Positions 19,801 through 28,399 of a DNA stretch of 34,922 nt are shown here, in pieces. Where the stretch lies: the NCBI RefSeq assembly GCF_002802985.1, contig NZ_NVPT01000034.1, positions 1 to 34,922 on the forward strand, read 5' to 3'. The DNA is from Geodermatophilus chilensis. GTDB taxonomy: Bacteria > Actinomycetota > Actinomycetes > Mycobacteriales > Geodermatophilaceae. The notes under the pieces were generated by a model. That model was not told the origin of the DNA. It did not search any database and saw nothing but the letters and a program-made list of their open reading frames with translations. A program made the translations under genes and the position numbers. Numbering within the stretch: the first letter of the stretch is position 1; each line of letters opens with the position of its first letter.

Positions 19801-21287
19801 CAGAAGACCTCGCCCAGGCCGGCCGCCTGCACCGGGTGCTCGCCCTTCCGGACGCCGGGCCGCTCGCCGCACAACCGCGGGGTCGGGAAGACCTTGCCCG
19901 GGTTGGCGATGCCGGCGGGGTCGAAGGCGCACCGCAGCAGCTGCATGGTGTCGAGGTCCTCGGGCGTGAACTGCTTGGCCATCTTCATGCGCTTCTCGCT
20001 GCCCACCCCGTGCTCGCCGGTGATGGAGCCACCGGAGGTGACGCAGAGCTCCAGGATGGCGCCGGCCAGCTCCTCGGCCTCGTGGGCCTGGCCCTCCACC
20101 GCGTCGTCGAAGAGCACGAGCGGGTGCAGGTTCCCGTCGCCGGCGTGGAACACGTTGGCCACCCGCAGGCCCTTCTCGTCGGCCATGCGGTCGATCTCGG
20201 CGAGCACCTCGGGCAGCTTCGTGCGGGGGATGACGCCGTCCTGCACGAAGTAGCTCGGGCTGATCCGGCCGACCGCCGCGAACGCCGACTTGCGGCCCTT
20301 CCACATCAGCGCCCGCTCGGCGTCGTCGGCCGCGATGCGGGTCTCGAAGGCGTTTCGGGCCCGGGCGATCTCCTCGACCTGCCGGAACTGCGCCTCGACC
20401 TCGACCTGCGGGCCGTCGAGCTCGATGACCAGCACCGCGACCGCGCCCTCGGGGTAGCCGCAGCTCACCGCGGCCTCGGCGGCCTGGATGGCCAGCGCGT
20501 CCATCATCTCGACCGCGGCCGGCACGATCCCGGCCGCGATGATGTCGCTGACCGTGCCGGCCGCGTCCTCGACCGAGTGGTAGCCCACCAGCATGGTCTG
20601 CACCGCCTCCGGCACCCGGATCAGCCGCAGGGTCAGCTCGGTGGCCACGCCGAGGGTGCCCTCGCTGCCGATGAACGCGCCCAGCAGGTCGTAGCCGGGG
20701 TGCTCGGGGGCGCGCCCGCCGAGGTGCACGACCTCGTCGTCCGGCAGCACCACCTCGGCGCCGAGCACGTGGTTGACGGTGAAGCCGTACTTCAGGCAGT
20801 GGGCGCCACCGGCGTTCTCGGCCACGTTCCCGCCGATCGAGCAGACCAGCTGGGACGACGGGTCGGGCGCGTAGGCCAGGTCGTGGGGCGCCGCGTCGCG
20901 GGTCACCCACAGGTTGATGACCCCGGGCTCGACGGTGACCTGGCGGTTGTCGGCGTCCACCGGGGAGAGCCGGCGCAGCCGCGACAACACGAGCAGGACG
21001 CCGTCGGCGCTGGGCAGCGCGCCACCGGACAGGCCGGTACCCGAGCCGCGCGCCACGAAGGGGACGCCGGCCTCGGAGCAGAGCCGGACGGTGTCGACGA
21101 CGTGCTGCCGGCTCTCGGCCAGCACGACGATCGCCGGGGTGACCTTGAAGTTGGCCAGCCCGTCGCACTCGTAGGTGCGCACCTGCGTGCGGTCGGTCAG
21201 GACCCGCTCGGTGCCGACCGCCGAGCGGAGCCGGTCGGCCAGCGTGGCGGTGCGGTCGGACAGTGCGGGCTCGGCGATGGCGGTCAT
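19800..21287 (-). CDS. glcD: Glycolate oxidase catalytic subunit GlcD
   Basis: The product is 495 residues, the usual GlcD length. It oxidises glycolate (and often D-lactate) to glyoxylate with FAD. Seen: the FAD-binding PCMH domain (VPFVARGSGTGLSGGALP, SSQLVCSIGGNVAENAGG, YDLLGAFIGSEGTLGV), the cap domain with FHAGDGNLHPLVLFD, and the C-terminal SGGSITGEHGVGSEKRMKM and FDPAGIANPGKVFP. A FAD-linked D-lactate dehydrogenase is the main alternative, but the neighbouring glcE, glcF and malate synthase make glycolate far more likely. The ATG at 21287 lies 7 bases after the malate synthase stop. Confidence 0.95.
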   Translation of the reverse strand: MTAIAEPALSDRTATLADRLRSAVGTERVLTDRTQVRTYECDGLANFKVTPAIVVLAESRQHVVDTVRLCSEAGVPFVARGSGTGLSGGALPSADGVLLVLSRLRRLSPVDADNRQVTVEPGVINLWVTRDAAPHDLAYAPDPSSQLVCSIGGNVAENAGGAHCLKYGFTVNHVLGAEVVLPDDEVVHLGGRAPEHPGYDLLGAFIGSEGTLGVATELTLRLIRVPEAVQTMLVGYHSVEDAAGTVSDIIAAGIVPAAVEMMDALAIQAAEAAVSCGYPEGAVAVLVIELDGPQVEVEAQFRQVEEIARARNAFETRIAADDAERALMWKGRKSAFAAVGRISPSYFVQDGVIPRTKLPEVLAEIDRMADEKGLRVANVFHAGDGNLHPLVLFDDAVEGQAHEAEELAGAILELCVTSGGSITGEHGVGSEKRMKMAKQFTPEDLDTMQLLRCAFDPAGIANPGKVFPTPRLCGERPGVRKGEHPVQAAGLGEVF

Positions 21288-21294
21288 GGGGTCC

Positions 21295-22905
<1,611 letters not shown>

Positions 22906-22942
22906 GGTTCTCCCTGGAGTCGCTGTGCTGGGGCGCCGACCG

Positions 22943-22991
22943 GTTCCGCAGAGCGGTGAGCCGGGGGTAGTGTCGTTCCGCATCGTGGAAC
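22943..22991. promoter_or_regulatory. Candidate IclR-type operator sites in the aceB leader
   Basis: GTTCC-N7-GGAAC at 22975-22991 is a palindrome of the size IclR regulators use. Its left half GTTCCGCA recurs at 22943-22950, exactly 32 bases (about three helical turns) away. Both lie between the predicted aceB transcription start and its ATG, where a bound repressor would block elongation. Assignment to the divergent IclR gene is by position only. Confidence 0.55.
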
Positions 22992-23010
22992 ACGCTGTCT
23001 GATTACTGGA

Positions 23011-23040
23011 AAAGTAGTGGGGCCCCATCACCAGGGTCAA
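23011..23040 (-). promoter_or_regulatory. aceB operon promoter
   Basis: On the minus strand, TTGACC (complement of 23035-23040), an 18-base spacer and TACTTT (complement of 23011-23016) form the best sigma-70-type promoter in the window. Start of transcription is expected near 23004, about 100 bases before the ATG. TACT-N5-AGTA (23004-23016) overlaps the -10 and start and may be a further operator. Confidence 0.7.
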
Positions 23041-23091
23041 CCCGGGGTCCCACAGTCCGGAACGCGACCGGGCGGAACAGGAGAGGGCGCG

Positions 23092-23868
23092 ATGGCCGCT
23101 GGCGGGACGGTGGAGGGTGTGCAGTCGCTGGACCGCGCCTTCCAGTTGCTCGAGCTCATGGCCGATGCTGACGGCGAGGTCGCGATCAGCCGGCTGGCCG
23201 CCGACAGCGGCCTGGCCGTGTCGACCATCCACCGGCTCGTGCGCACCCTGGTGGCCCGCGGCTACGTGCGCCAGCTGCCGTCGCGCCGCTACGTCCTCGG
23301 CCCGCGGCTGATCCACCTGGGGGAGTGTTCGTCGCGGGTGCTGGCCATGTGGGCCCAGCCGCACCTGTCCCAGCTCGTCGACGCCATCGGCGAGACCGCC
23401 AACATGGCGATGCTCGACGGCGACCGGGTGGTCTACGCCGCCCAGGTGCCCTCCCGGCACTCGATGCGGATGTTCACCGAGGTGGGCCGGCGGGTGCACC
23501 TGCACTGCACCGGCGTCGGCAAGGTCCTGCTGGCCCAGATGCCGCCGGCGACCGCGCGCCGGCTGCTCCTGCAGAGCGGCATGCCGGCCCGCACCGACCG
23601 CACGGTGACCGACCCCGACGAGCTGCTCGCCCAGCTGCCGGGCGTCGCCGAGCAGGGCTATGCCCTCGACGACGGCGAGCAGGAGGCCGGCGTCCGCTGC
23701 GTGGCGGTCCCCGTGCCGGGCGGCCCCGTGGCCGGGGCGATCTCCGTCTCCGGTCCGGCCGGTCGGCTGGGGCTGGACGCGGTGCCCCGGGTGGTGCCCC
23801 TGCTGCAGGCCGCGGCGGCCGCGCTGGCCACCGAGCTCGGGCGGGACGGCGGCGGGCTCGACCGCTGA
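23092..23868 (+). CDS. IclR-family regulator, likely of the glycolate/malate synthase operon
   Basis: The product has 258 residues. The N-terminal winged helix (residues ~8-70: [39 protein letters not shown]) precedes the IclR effector domain ([51 protein letters not shown]). ATG 23092 with GGAGAGGG eight bases upstream is preferred over the earlier in-frame start at 23017, because that extension is Gly/Pro-rich, non-homologous, and overlaps the aceB promoter. It is divergent from aceB across 186 bases. E. coli IclR controls aceBAK and senses glyoxylate/pyruvate; a similar ligand here is an inference. Confidence 0.9.
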   Translation: MAAGGTVEGVQSLDRAFQLLELMADADGEVAISRLAADSGLAVSTIHRLVRTLVARGYVRQLPSRRYVLGPRLIHLGECSSRVLAMWAQPHLSQLVDAIGETANMAMLDGDRVVYAAQVPSRHSMRMFTEVGRRVHLHCTGVGKVLLAQMPPATARRLLLQSGMPARTDRTVTDPDELLAQLPGVAEQGYALDDGEQEAGVRCVAVPVPGGPVAGAISVSGPAGRLGLDAVPRVVPLLQAAAAALATELGRDGGGLDR

Positions 23869-23876
23869 CGGTGGGC

Positions 23877-23889
23877 GCCCTCGCAGGGC
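23877..23889. terminator. Small hairpin after the IclR-type gene
   Basis: GCCCT-CGC-AGGGC forms a 5-bp stem with a three-base loop, 9 bases past the stop. It resembles one end of the post-stop repeat family (CCCCCTCGCAGGGG in copy A) and may be a remnant of it. Confidence 0.35.
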
Positions 23890-23895
23890 CGGAAG

Positions 23896-23937
23896 TTGCC
23901 TACGACAACGAAATATCAGTATGGTTGCGGTACGCAA
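23896..23937 (+). promoter_or_regulatory. Promoter and operator of the marR-MFS pair
   Basis: TTGCCT (23896-23901), 18 bases, and TATGGT (23920-23925) form a good promoter in an unusually AT-rich island. TTGCG-N3-CGCAA at 23925-23937 is a perfect palindrome starting on the last base of the -10 and covering the expected start site, the typical place for MarR autorepression. Confidence 0.65.
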
Positions 23938-23961
23938 GTACTCCCTGTCGAGGACGGCGAC

Positions 23962-24432
23962 GTGCCCATCAGCCCCGAGACCCGTGACCGGCTGGCCTCC
24001 GGCCTGGCCCGTGTCGTCCGCAGCGGCCGCCACCTGAGCGGCCGCGCCGCGGACGCCCTCTACGGTGACCTGCCGTCGTTCGGCTGGGCGCTCCTGCTGC
24101 CCCTGGAGCAGGACGGCGAACAGCGCTGCAGCGCCCTGGCGGCGCGGGCCCGCGTCGACGTCTCCGTCGCCAGCCGGCAGCTGGCCACCCTCGAGCGCTC
24201 CGGCTACGTCGAGCGCCGGCCCGACCCGCACGACGGGCGGGCCAGCCTCCTGCACCTCACCGACGAGGGCGCCCGTGCGCTGGCCGTCACCCGCGCCCTG
24301 CGCGCCCGGTGGGCCGGCGCCGCGCTGGCCGACTGGGACGAGGACGACGCGCGCCTGCTGTCCGGGCTGCTGGAGCGGCTCGCGACCGACCTCGACCGGG
24401 CGCCCACCGCCGTCCCGGTCGCCGTCCGGTGA
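23962..24432 (+). CDS. MarR-family regulator of the adjacent drug exporter
   Basis: The product has 156 residues from the GTG at 23962. An earlier ATG in frame at 23896 would lie inside the promoter, so it is rejected. The winged helix is [20 protein letters not shown], then the wing [18 protein letters not shown]. It stands directly before a DHA2-family exporter with a 53-base gap, the classic layout of a ligand-released repressor of efflux. The palindrome TTGCG-N3-CGCAA at the promoter is its probable operator. The inducer is unknown. Confidence 0.88.
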   Translation: MPISPETRDRLASGLARVVRSGRHLSGRAADALYGDLPSFGWALLLPLEQDGEQRCSALAARARVDVSVASRQLATLERSGYVERRPDPHDGRASLLHLTDEGARALAVTRALRARWAGAALADWDEDDARLLSGLLERLATDLDRAPTAVPVAVR

Positions 24433-24485
24433 CCCGCGGCCCCCTCGCACCGCCTCCCTCCCGTACCTGCCGGACCAGGAGAACC

Positions 24486-26111
24486 GTGGCCACCACCACC
24501 CGCGACGACCGCACCGCGGCCGTCCCCACCTCGGCGCCCGCCGACACCGCCCCTGTCGACATCGCCCCTGCCGAGCAGCAGGGGCGGATGACCCACCGGC
24601 AGATCCTCTCGGCGCTGTCCGGGATGTTGCTGGCGATGTTCGTGGCGTTCCTGTCCTCGACCGTCGTCTCCAACGCCCTGCCGACGATCATCACCGAGCT
24701 GCGCGGCACCCAGGGCCAGTACACGTGGGTGATCACCGCGACGCTGCTGGCCGCGACCGCCTCGACCCCGATCTGGGGCAAGCTCGCCGACCTCTACAGC
24801 AAGAAGCTGCTGATCCAGGTCTCGATCGTGGTCTTCATCGTCGGCTCGATGCTGGCGGGCCTGGCCCAGTCGGTCGAGACGCTGATCGCCTGGCGGGTGC
24901 TGCAGGGCCTCGGCCTCGGCGGCATCCAGGCGCTCGTGCAGATCGCGATGGCCGCGATGATTAGCCCCCGGGAGCGCGGCCGGTACTCCGGTCTCATCGG
25001 CGGGGTCATGGCGGTGGCCACGGTCGGCGGGCCGCTGATCGGCGGCCTGCTCGTCGACACCAGCTGGCTCGGCTGGCGCTGGTGCTTCTACGTCGGCGTG
25101 CCGTTCGCCGCCGTCGCGCTGGTGCTGCTGCAGCGCACGCTGCACCTACCGGTGACCAGGCGCGAGGTCCGCATCGACTACCTGGGGGCGGCGTTCCTGG
25201 CTGCCGGCGTCTCCGCGCTGCTCATCTGGGTCACCCTGGCCGGCGACACCTTCGCCTGGGTGTCGGTCGAGACGGCGCTGTTCGTCGGCGGCGGGCTGCT
25301 GGCCGTGGCCGCGTTCGTCGCCACCGAGCTGCGCGCCGCCGAGCCGATCGTCCCGCTGCGGCTGTTCCGCGACCGGACGACGACACTGGCGATCCTGGCC
25401 AGCATCGCGATCGGTGTGGCCATGTTCGGCTCGTCGGTCTTCCTCGGCCAGTACCTGCAGATCTCCCGTGGCTACTCGCCGACCGCGGCCGGCCTGCTGA
25501 CGCTCCCGATGGTCGGCGGGCTGCTGCTCTCCTCGACGGTGTCGGGCATCCTCATCACCCGCTCCGGGCGGTGGAAGGGGTACCTGGTCGCCGGCTCGCT
25601 GCTCGTCGTCCTCGGCTTCGCGCTGCTCGGCACGATCGACCACGAGACGGACATGGTCGTGCTGGGCGCCTTCCTGTTCGTCCTGGGCGTGGGCATCGGC
25701 ATGACGATGCAGAACCTCGTCCTCGCCGTGCAGAACACCGTGGCCGCCCGCGACCTGGGTGCGGCGAGCTCCGCGGTCGCGTTCTTCCGCAGCCTCGGCG
25801 GCACCATCGGCGTCGCCGTCCTCGGCGCGGTGCTGGACTCCCGCGTCGGCGAGCTGACCGCGCAGGGCCTGGCCGGCGTGCCGGGTGCCGCGCAGGGCGC
25901 CGGCGGGGCGGGGCTGGCCGACCTGGCCGACGCGCCGCCGGCCGTCCGGGTGCTGATCGCGGCGGCCTACGGCGACGCGACGGGGCGCGTCTTCGCAGTC
26001 TCCGCCGTGGTGGCGGTGGTCGCGGTACTGGCCGTCCTGTTCATCCGGGAGGTCGCGCTGCGGACCGAGAGCGGCGACGAGCGGCTGCGCAGCGAGGCCT
26101 CGCCCGGCTGA
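24486..26111 (+). CDS. MFS multidrug exporter, DHA2 (EmrB/QacA) family, 14 helices
   Basis: The 541-residue product has about 14 hydrophobic segments. Seen: [19 protein letters not shown] (helix 1, with the acidic residue often found at this site replaced by Ser), motif [13 protein letters not shown] after helix 2, the helix 4 [15 protein letters not shown], and motif C-like [17 protein letters not shown] with [12 protein letters not shown]. These export drugs or lipophilic compounds by proton antiport. GTG 24486 with AGGAG four bases upstream is chosen. The N-terminal ~35 residues are Thr/Ala/Pro-rich and cytoplasmic. Paired with the MarR gene just upstream. The absence of the helix 1 acidic residue could affect coupling or substrate choice. 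Confidence 0.9.
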   Translation: MATTTRDDRTAAVPTSAPADTAPVDIAPAEQQGRMTHRQILSALSGMLLAMFVAFLSSTVVSNALPTIITELRGTQGQYTWVITATLLAATASTPIWGKLADLYSKKLLIQVSIVVFIVGSMLAGLAQSVETLIAWRVLQGLGLGGIQALVQIAMAAMISPRERGRYSGLIGGVMAVATVGGPLIGGLLVDTSWLGWRWCFYVGVPFAAVALVLLQRTLHLPVTRREVRIDYLGAAFLAAGVSALLIWVTLAGDTFAWVSVETALFVGGGLLAVAAFVATELRAAEPIVPLRLFRDRTTTLAILASIAIGVAMFGSSVFLGQYLQISRGYSPTAAGLLTLPMVGGLLLSSTVSGILITRSGRWKGYLVAGSLLVVLGFALLGTIDHETDMVVLGAFLFVLGVGIGMTMQNLVLAVQNTVAARDLGAASSAVAFFRSLGGTIGVAVLGAVLDSRVGELTAQGLAGVPGAAQGAGGAGLADLADAPPAVRVLIAAAYGDATGRVFAVSAVVAVVAVLAVLFIREVALRTESGDERLRSEASPG

Positions 26112-26113
26112 GC

Positions 26114-26176
26114 GGCCCCCTGCAGGGCCACCTGTCCTCCTCCCCTCGCGAGTACGGGGACGCCGAGGAGGGGGCC
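26114..26176 (+). terminator. Hairpin after the exporter, relative of the post-stop repeat
   Basis: GGCCCCCT (26114-26121) pairs with AGGGGGCC (26169-26176), enclosing a smaller CCCC/GGGG hairpin with loop TCGCGAGTA. It begins two bases after the TGA. The start (GCGGCCCCCTGCAGGGCCACC) resembles the distal end of copy B in the same strand sense, so it may be a rearranged or inverted member of the family. It ends five bases before the -10 of the next gene. Confidence 0.55.
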
Positions 26177-26180
26177 GGGC

Positions 26181-26192
26181 TACGGTCCGGCG
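26181..26192 (+). promoter_or_regulatory. -10 element for a leaderless kinase-family gene
   Basis: TACGGT (26181-26186) fits TANNNT and ends six bases before the GTG at 26193; there is no Shine-Dalgarno. A leaderless mRNA is likely. Confidence 0.5.
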
Positions 26193-27116
26193 GTGATCGG
26201 GACGCCTCGACTGCTGTTGGTCGTCAACCACGCCGCCGGCACGGCCGAGGACGACGCGGTCGAGGCCGCGGTGCGGACGCTGCGCGCGGGCGCCGACACC
26301 GAGGTGGTCGCGACCGGGTCGGCGGCCGAGCTGGATGCGGCGGTCGCCGCCCGGGGCGGACGCCGGATCGTGGTGCTCGGCGGGGACGGCTCGGTGCACG
26401 CGGTGGCGCGCGCCCTGGACCGGGCCGGCGCCCTGGACCCGGCCGAGCCGGTCGGCATCGTCGCCCGGGGCACCGGCAACGACCTCGCCCGCACGCTGGG
26501 CCTGCCGCTGGAACCGGACGCGTGTGCGGCCGCCGTCCTCGCCGGGCGGCCGCGGCCGCTGGACCTGCTCGACGACGACGCCGGCGGCCTGGTGGTCAAC
26601 GCGGTGCACGCGGGCGTCGGGGCGCGGGCCGGCGCGCAGGCCGACCGGCTCAAGGAGCGGCTGGGCGTGGCCGCCTACCCGGTGGGCGCGGCGCTGGCCG
26701 GCGTGAGCAGCCCCGGCTGGCCGCTGCGGGTCGAGGTCGACGGCCGGGTCGCGACGCACCCGGGCGAGGGGTGGGCGGCCGACGGCACCCGCGAGGTGCT
26801 GATGCTGGGCGTCTGCACGGGCCGGTCGATCGGCGGTGGGACGCCGCTGGCGCCGCGCGCCGAGCCCGACGACGGGCTCGCCGACGTGGTGGTCTCGATC
26901 GCGACCGGGCCCGTCGCCCGGGCCGCCTTCACCGCGGCGCTGACCACCGGCGAGCACGTCGACCGGCCCGACGTGCTGGTGCTGCGGGGCCGCCGGGTGT
27001 CGGTCACCGGGGGCCCGGTCGACCTGGACGCGGACGGCGAGGTCGAGGAGGGCGTCCCGGCCCGCACCTGGCGGGTGCGGCGGCACGGCTGGTCGGTCCT
27101 CGTCCCGCCGCGCTGA
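26193..27116 (+). CDS. Diacylglycerol/sphingosine kinase-family lipid kinase
   Basis: The product has 307 residues. The DAGK catalytic domain is clear: LLLVVNHAAGTAEDD at the start, the nucleotide loop VVLGGDGSVHAVARAL (GGDGT in most relatives), then GIVARGTGNDLARTLGLP. The C-terminal beta-sandwich domain carries PLAPRAEPDDGLADVVV and ends with DLDADGEVEE near an RRVSVTGGP strand. Family members phosphorylate diacylglycerol or other lipids such as undecaprenol and phosphatidylinositol-related lipids; the substrate is not readable here. GTG 26193 with the -10 just upstream suggests leaderless translation. Confidence 0.88.
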   Translation: MIGTPRLLLVVNHAAGTAEDDAVEAAVRTLRAGADTEVVATGSAAELDAAVAARGGRRIVVLGGDGSVHAVARALDRAGALDPAEPVGIVARGTGNDLARTLGLPLEPDACAAAVLAGRPRPLDLLDDDAGGLVVNAVHAGVGARAGAQADRLKERLGVAAYPVGAALAGVSSPGWPLRVEVDGRVATHPGEGWAADGTREVLMLGVCTGRSIGGGTPLAPRAEPDDGLADVVVSIATGPVARAAFTAALTTGEHVDRPDVLVLRGRRVSVTGGPVDLDADGEVEEGVPARTWRVRRHGWSVLVPPR

Positions 27117-27132
27117 CCCCGGGGACGACGAC

Positions 27133-27163
27133 GGCCCGCCTCCTCCGCCGGAGGGGACGGGCC
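27133..27163 (+). terminator. Hairpin after the lipid kinase gene
   Basis: GGCCCG (27133-27138) pairs with CGGGCC (27158-27163), with an inner CCTCC/GGAGG pairing. It lies 17 bases past the stop and just before the convergent copy B element. Confidence 0.55.
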
Positions 27164-27183
27164 GCCAGGCGCCCTGGACGGGC

Positions 27184-27242
27184 GGCTCCCCTGCAAGGCC
27201 CCACCGCGAACCTGCGAGTGGTGGGGGGCAGGGGGTCCTCTT
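27184..27242 (-). repeat. Post-stop structured element, copy B
   Basis: It starts directly after the osmC TGA as AAGAGGACC. The outer stem is CCCCTGC (27188-27194) with GCAGGGG (27228-27234). The inner stem is CCCACCGC (27200-27207) with GTGGTGGG (27218-27225), loop GAACCTGCGA on the plus strand. Compared with copies A and C, both stems differ in sequence but keep pairing. Confidence 0.7.
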
Positions 27243-27683
27243 TCAGCTCTCGAGAGCGGCGTCCAGGCTGATCTCGTCGACGCCGGCCAGGGCCTTGCTC
27301 ACCGGGCAGCCGGCCTTGGCCGCCTGGGCGGCCTGCTCGAACCCGGCGGCGTCGAGGCCCTCGACCTCACCGCGGACGGTGATCGCGATCTTCGTGATGT
27401 GCGGACCGCCGTCCTTCTGGCCCAGCGTGACGTCGGCGGAGATCTCGAGGGACTGCGGGGTGCCACCGGCCTTGGCGATCTCGTTCGACAGTGCCATGGC
27501 GAAGCACGACGAGTGCGCCGCCGCGATGAGCTCCTCGGGGCTGGTCGTGCCGTCGGCCTCCTCGGCCGCGCGCTTCGGGAACGACACCTCGTAGGTGCCG
27601 ACCTTCGAGCTGGACAGCTCGACCTGGCCGAAGCCCTCCTGCAGGGTGCCGTTCCAGGCGGTGCGAGCGGTACGGGTGGGCAT
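27243..27683 (-). CDS. osmC: OsmC-family peroxiredoxin
   Basis: The product has 146 residues. OsmC/Ohr proteins reduce organic hydroperoxides with a Cys pair. Both are present: Cys60 in ELIAAAHSSCFAMALS and Cys126 in AAKAGCPVSKAL. The TSPEELIAAAHSSC pattern favours the OsmC branch over Ohr. ATG 27683 has GAGGAGGCGCC upstream. It lies 71 bases downstream of the OhrR-like gene on the same strand and probably belongs to its regulon. The stop is followed at once by the structured element B. Confidence 0.93.
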   Translation of the reverse strand: MPTRTARTAWNGTLQEGFGQVELSSSKVGTYEVSFPKRAAEEADGTTSPEELIAAAHSSCFAMALSNEIAKAGGTPQSLEISADVTLGQKDGGPHITKIAITVRGEVEGLDAAGFEQAAQAAKAGCPVSKALAGVDEISLDAALES

Positions 27684-27754
27684 GGCGCCTCCTCTTCGGA
27701 CGGGTGTGTCGCGGGAGCGCTACCCCGGTCCGTCGTGGACAACCCAACGACGGG

Positions 27755-28198
27755 TCAGGTGGTGGTGACCCGCTCGGTGACCAGGTTGAGCTTGGCCTTG
27801 AGGTCGGCGAACTCGGAGCGGTCGAGGTCGAGCGCGCAGATGATCTCCTCGGAGATCGCGTCGGCCTTGTCGCGCAGCGCCCGGCCGGCGTCGGTGAGCG
27901 CGATGGCGACCGAACGCTCGTCCTCCACGCGGCGGTGGCGGGTGACCAGGCCGGCCGTGGTGAGCCGCTTGAGCAGGGGGGAGAGCGTGCCGCTGTCCAG
28001 GGAGAGGCGGGCGCCCAGCTGACCGACGGTCTGGTTGTCCTCCTCCCACAGCAGCATCATCACCAGGTACTGGGGATAGGTGAGACCGATGGCGTCGAGC
28101 AGCGGGCGGTAGCGCGCAGTCATGGCCCGGGAGGCGGCGTAGAGCGCAAAGCACAGCTGGTCCTCGAGGACCGCGCTGGGTGCCGGGAGGCGCGTCAT
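27755..28198 (-). CDS. ohrR: OhrR-like MarR-family peroxide sensor
   Basis: The product has 147 residues. OhrR represses organic-peroxide resistance genes until its reactive Cys is oxidised. The conserved cysteine is Cys16 in LEDQLCFALYAASRAM, and the tyrosines used to sense its oxidation are probably Y40-area TYPQYLVMMLL residues. The winged helix is VGQLGARLSLDSGTLSPLLKRL with wing HRRVEDERSVAIAL. A second Cys121 lies near the C-terminus. ATG 28198 follows TAGAAT by seven bases, so the mRNA is probably leaderless. Adjacent osmC supports the OhrR assignment. Confidence 0.9.
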   Translation of the reverse strand: MTRLPAPSAVLEDQLCFALYAASRAMTARYRPLLDAIGLTYPQYLVMMLLWEEDNQTVGQLGARLSLDSGTLSPLLKRLTTAGLVTRHRRVEDERSVAIALTDAGRALRDKADAISEEIICALDLDRSEFADLKAKLNLVTERVTTT

Positions 28199-28205
28199 TC
28201 TCCAG

Positions 28206-28245
28206 ATTCTAGGGCCCTGGTTACCCGTGGTACCGGGGGTTACCC
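28206..28245 (-). promoter_or_regulatory. ohrR -10 element and upstream direct repeats
   Basis: TAGAAT (complement of 28206-28211) is a strong -10, seven bases before the ATG. On the plus strand GGTTACCC occurs at 28219-28226 and 28238-28245 (19-base period) with GGTACC between them, over the -35 region. These could be regulator half-sites; no known OhrR box is recognisable. Confidence 0.5.
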
Positions 28246-28272
28246 CTTGACGTGCCCCCCAGTGGTGACGGG

Positions 28273-28289
28273 ACCTCCCTGCAGGAGGT
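28273..28289. promoter_or_regulatory. Palindrome upstream of the clpB HAIR
   Basis: ACCTCC-N5-GGAGGT is a perfect inverted repeat 12 bases before the HAIR site, in the divergent ohrR-clpB region. Possible operator; no regulator can be named. Confidence 0.3.
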
Positions 28290-28301
28290 GGACGCAGCGA
28301 G

Positions 28302-28322
28302 GTTGAGTGGAACAGACTCAAC
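28302..28322 (+). promoter_or_regulatory. HAIR operator (HspR-binding) upstream of clpB
   Basis: GTTGAGT-N7-ACTCAAC is a perfect 7-bp inverted repeat with 7-base spacing, one base per arm off the HspR consensus CTTGAGT-N7-ACTCAAG. It lies 77 bases before the clpB ATG. It is better conserved than the dnaK site, predicting tighter repression of clpB. Confidence 0.88.
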
Positions 28323-28399
28323 CCTCGCGTCGTTGGACTCCTCGACACCACCTGGCCGGCACGCCCGGCCCCACTCCGAGAGGACCGACCCCACAGACC

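Noticed and set aside
23017-23091. Earlier start of the IclR gene
   Set aside because: It would overlap the aceB promoter and adds a non-homologous Gly/Pro stretch; ATG 23092 has a good ribosome-binding site.
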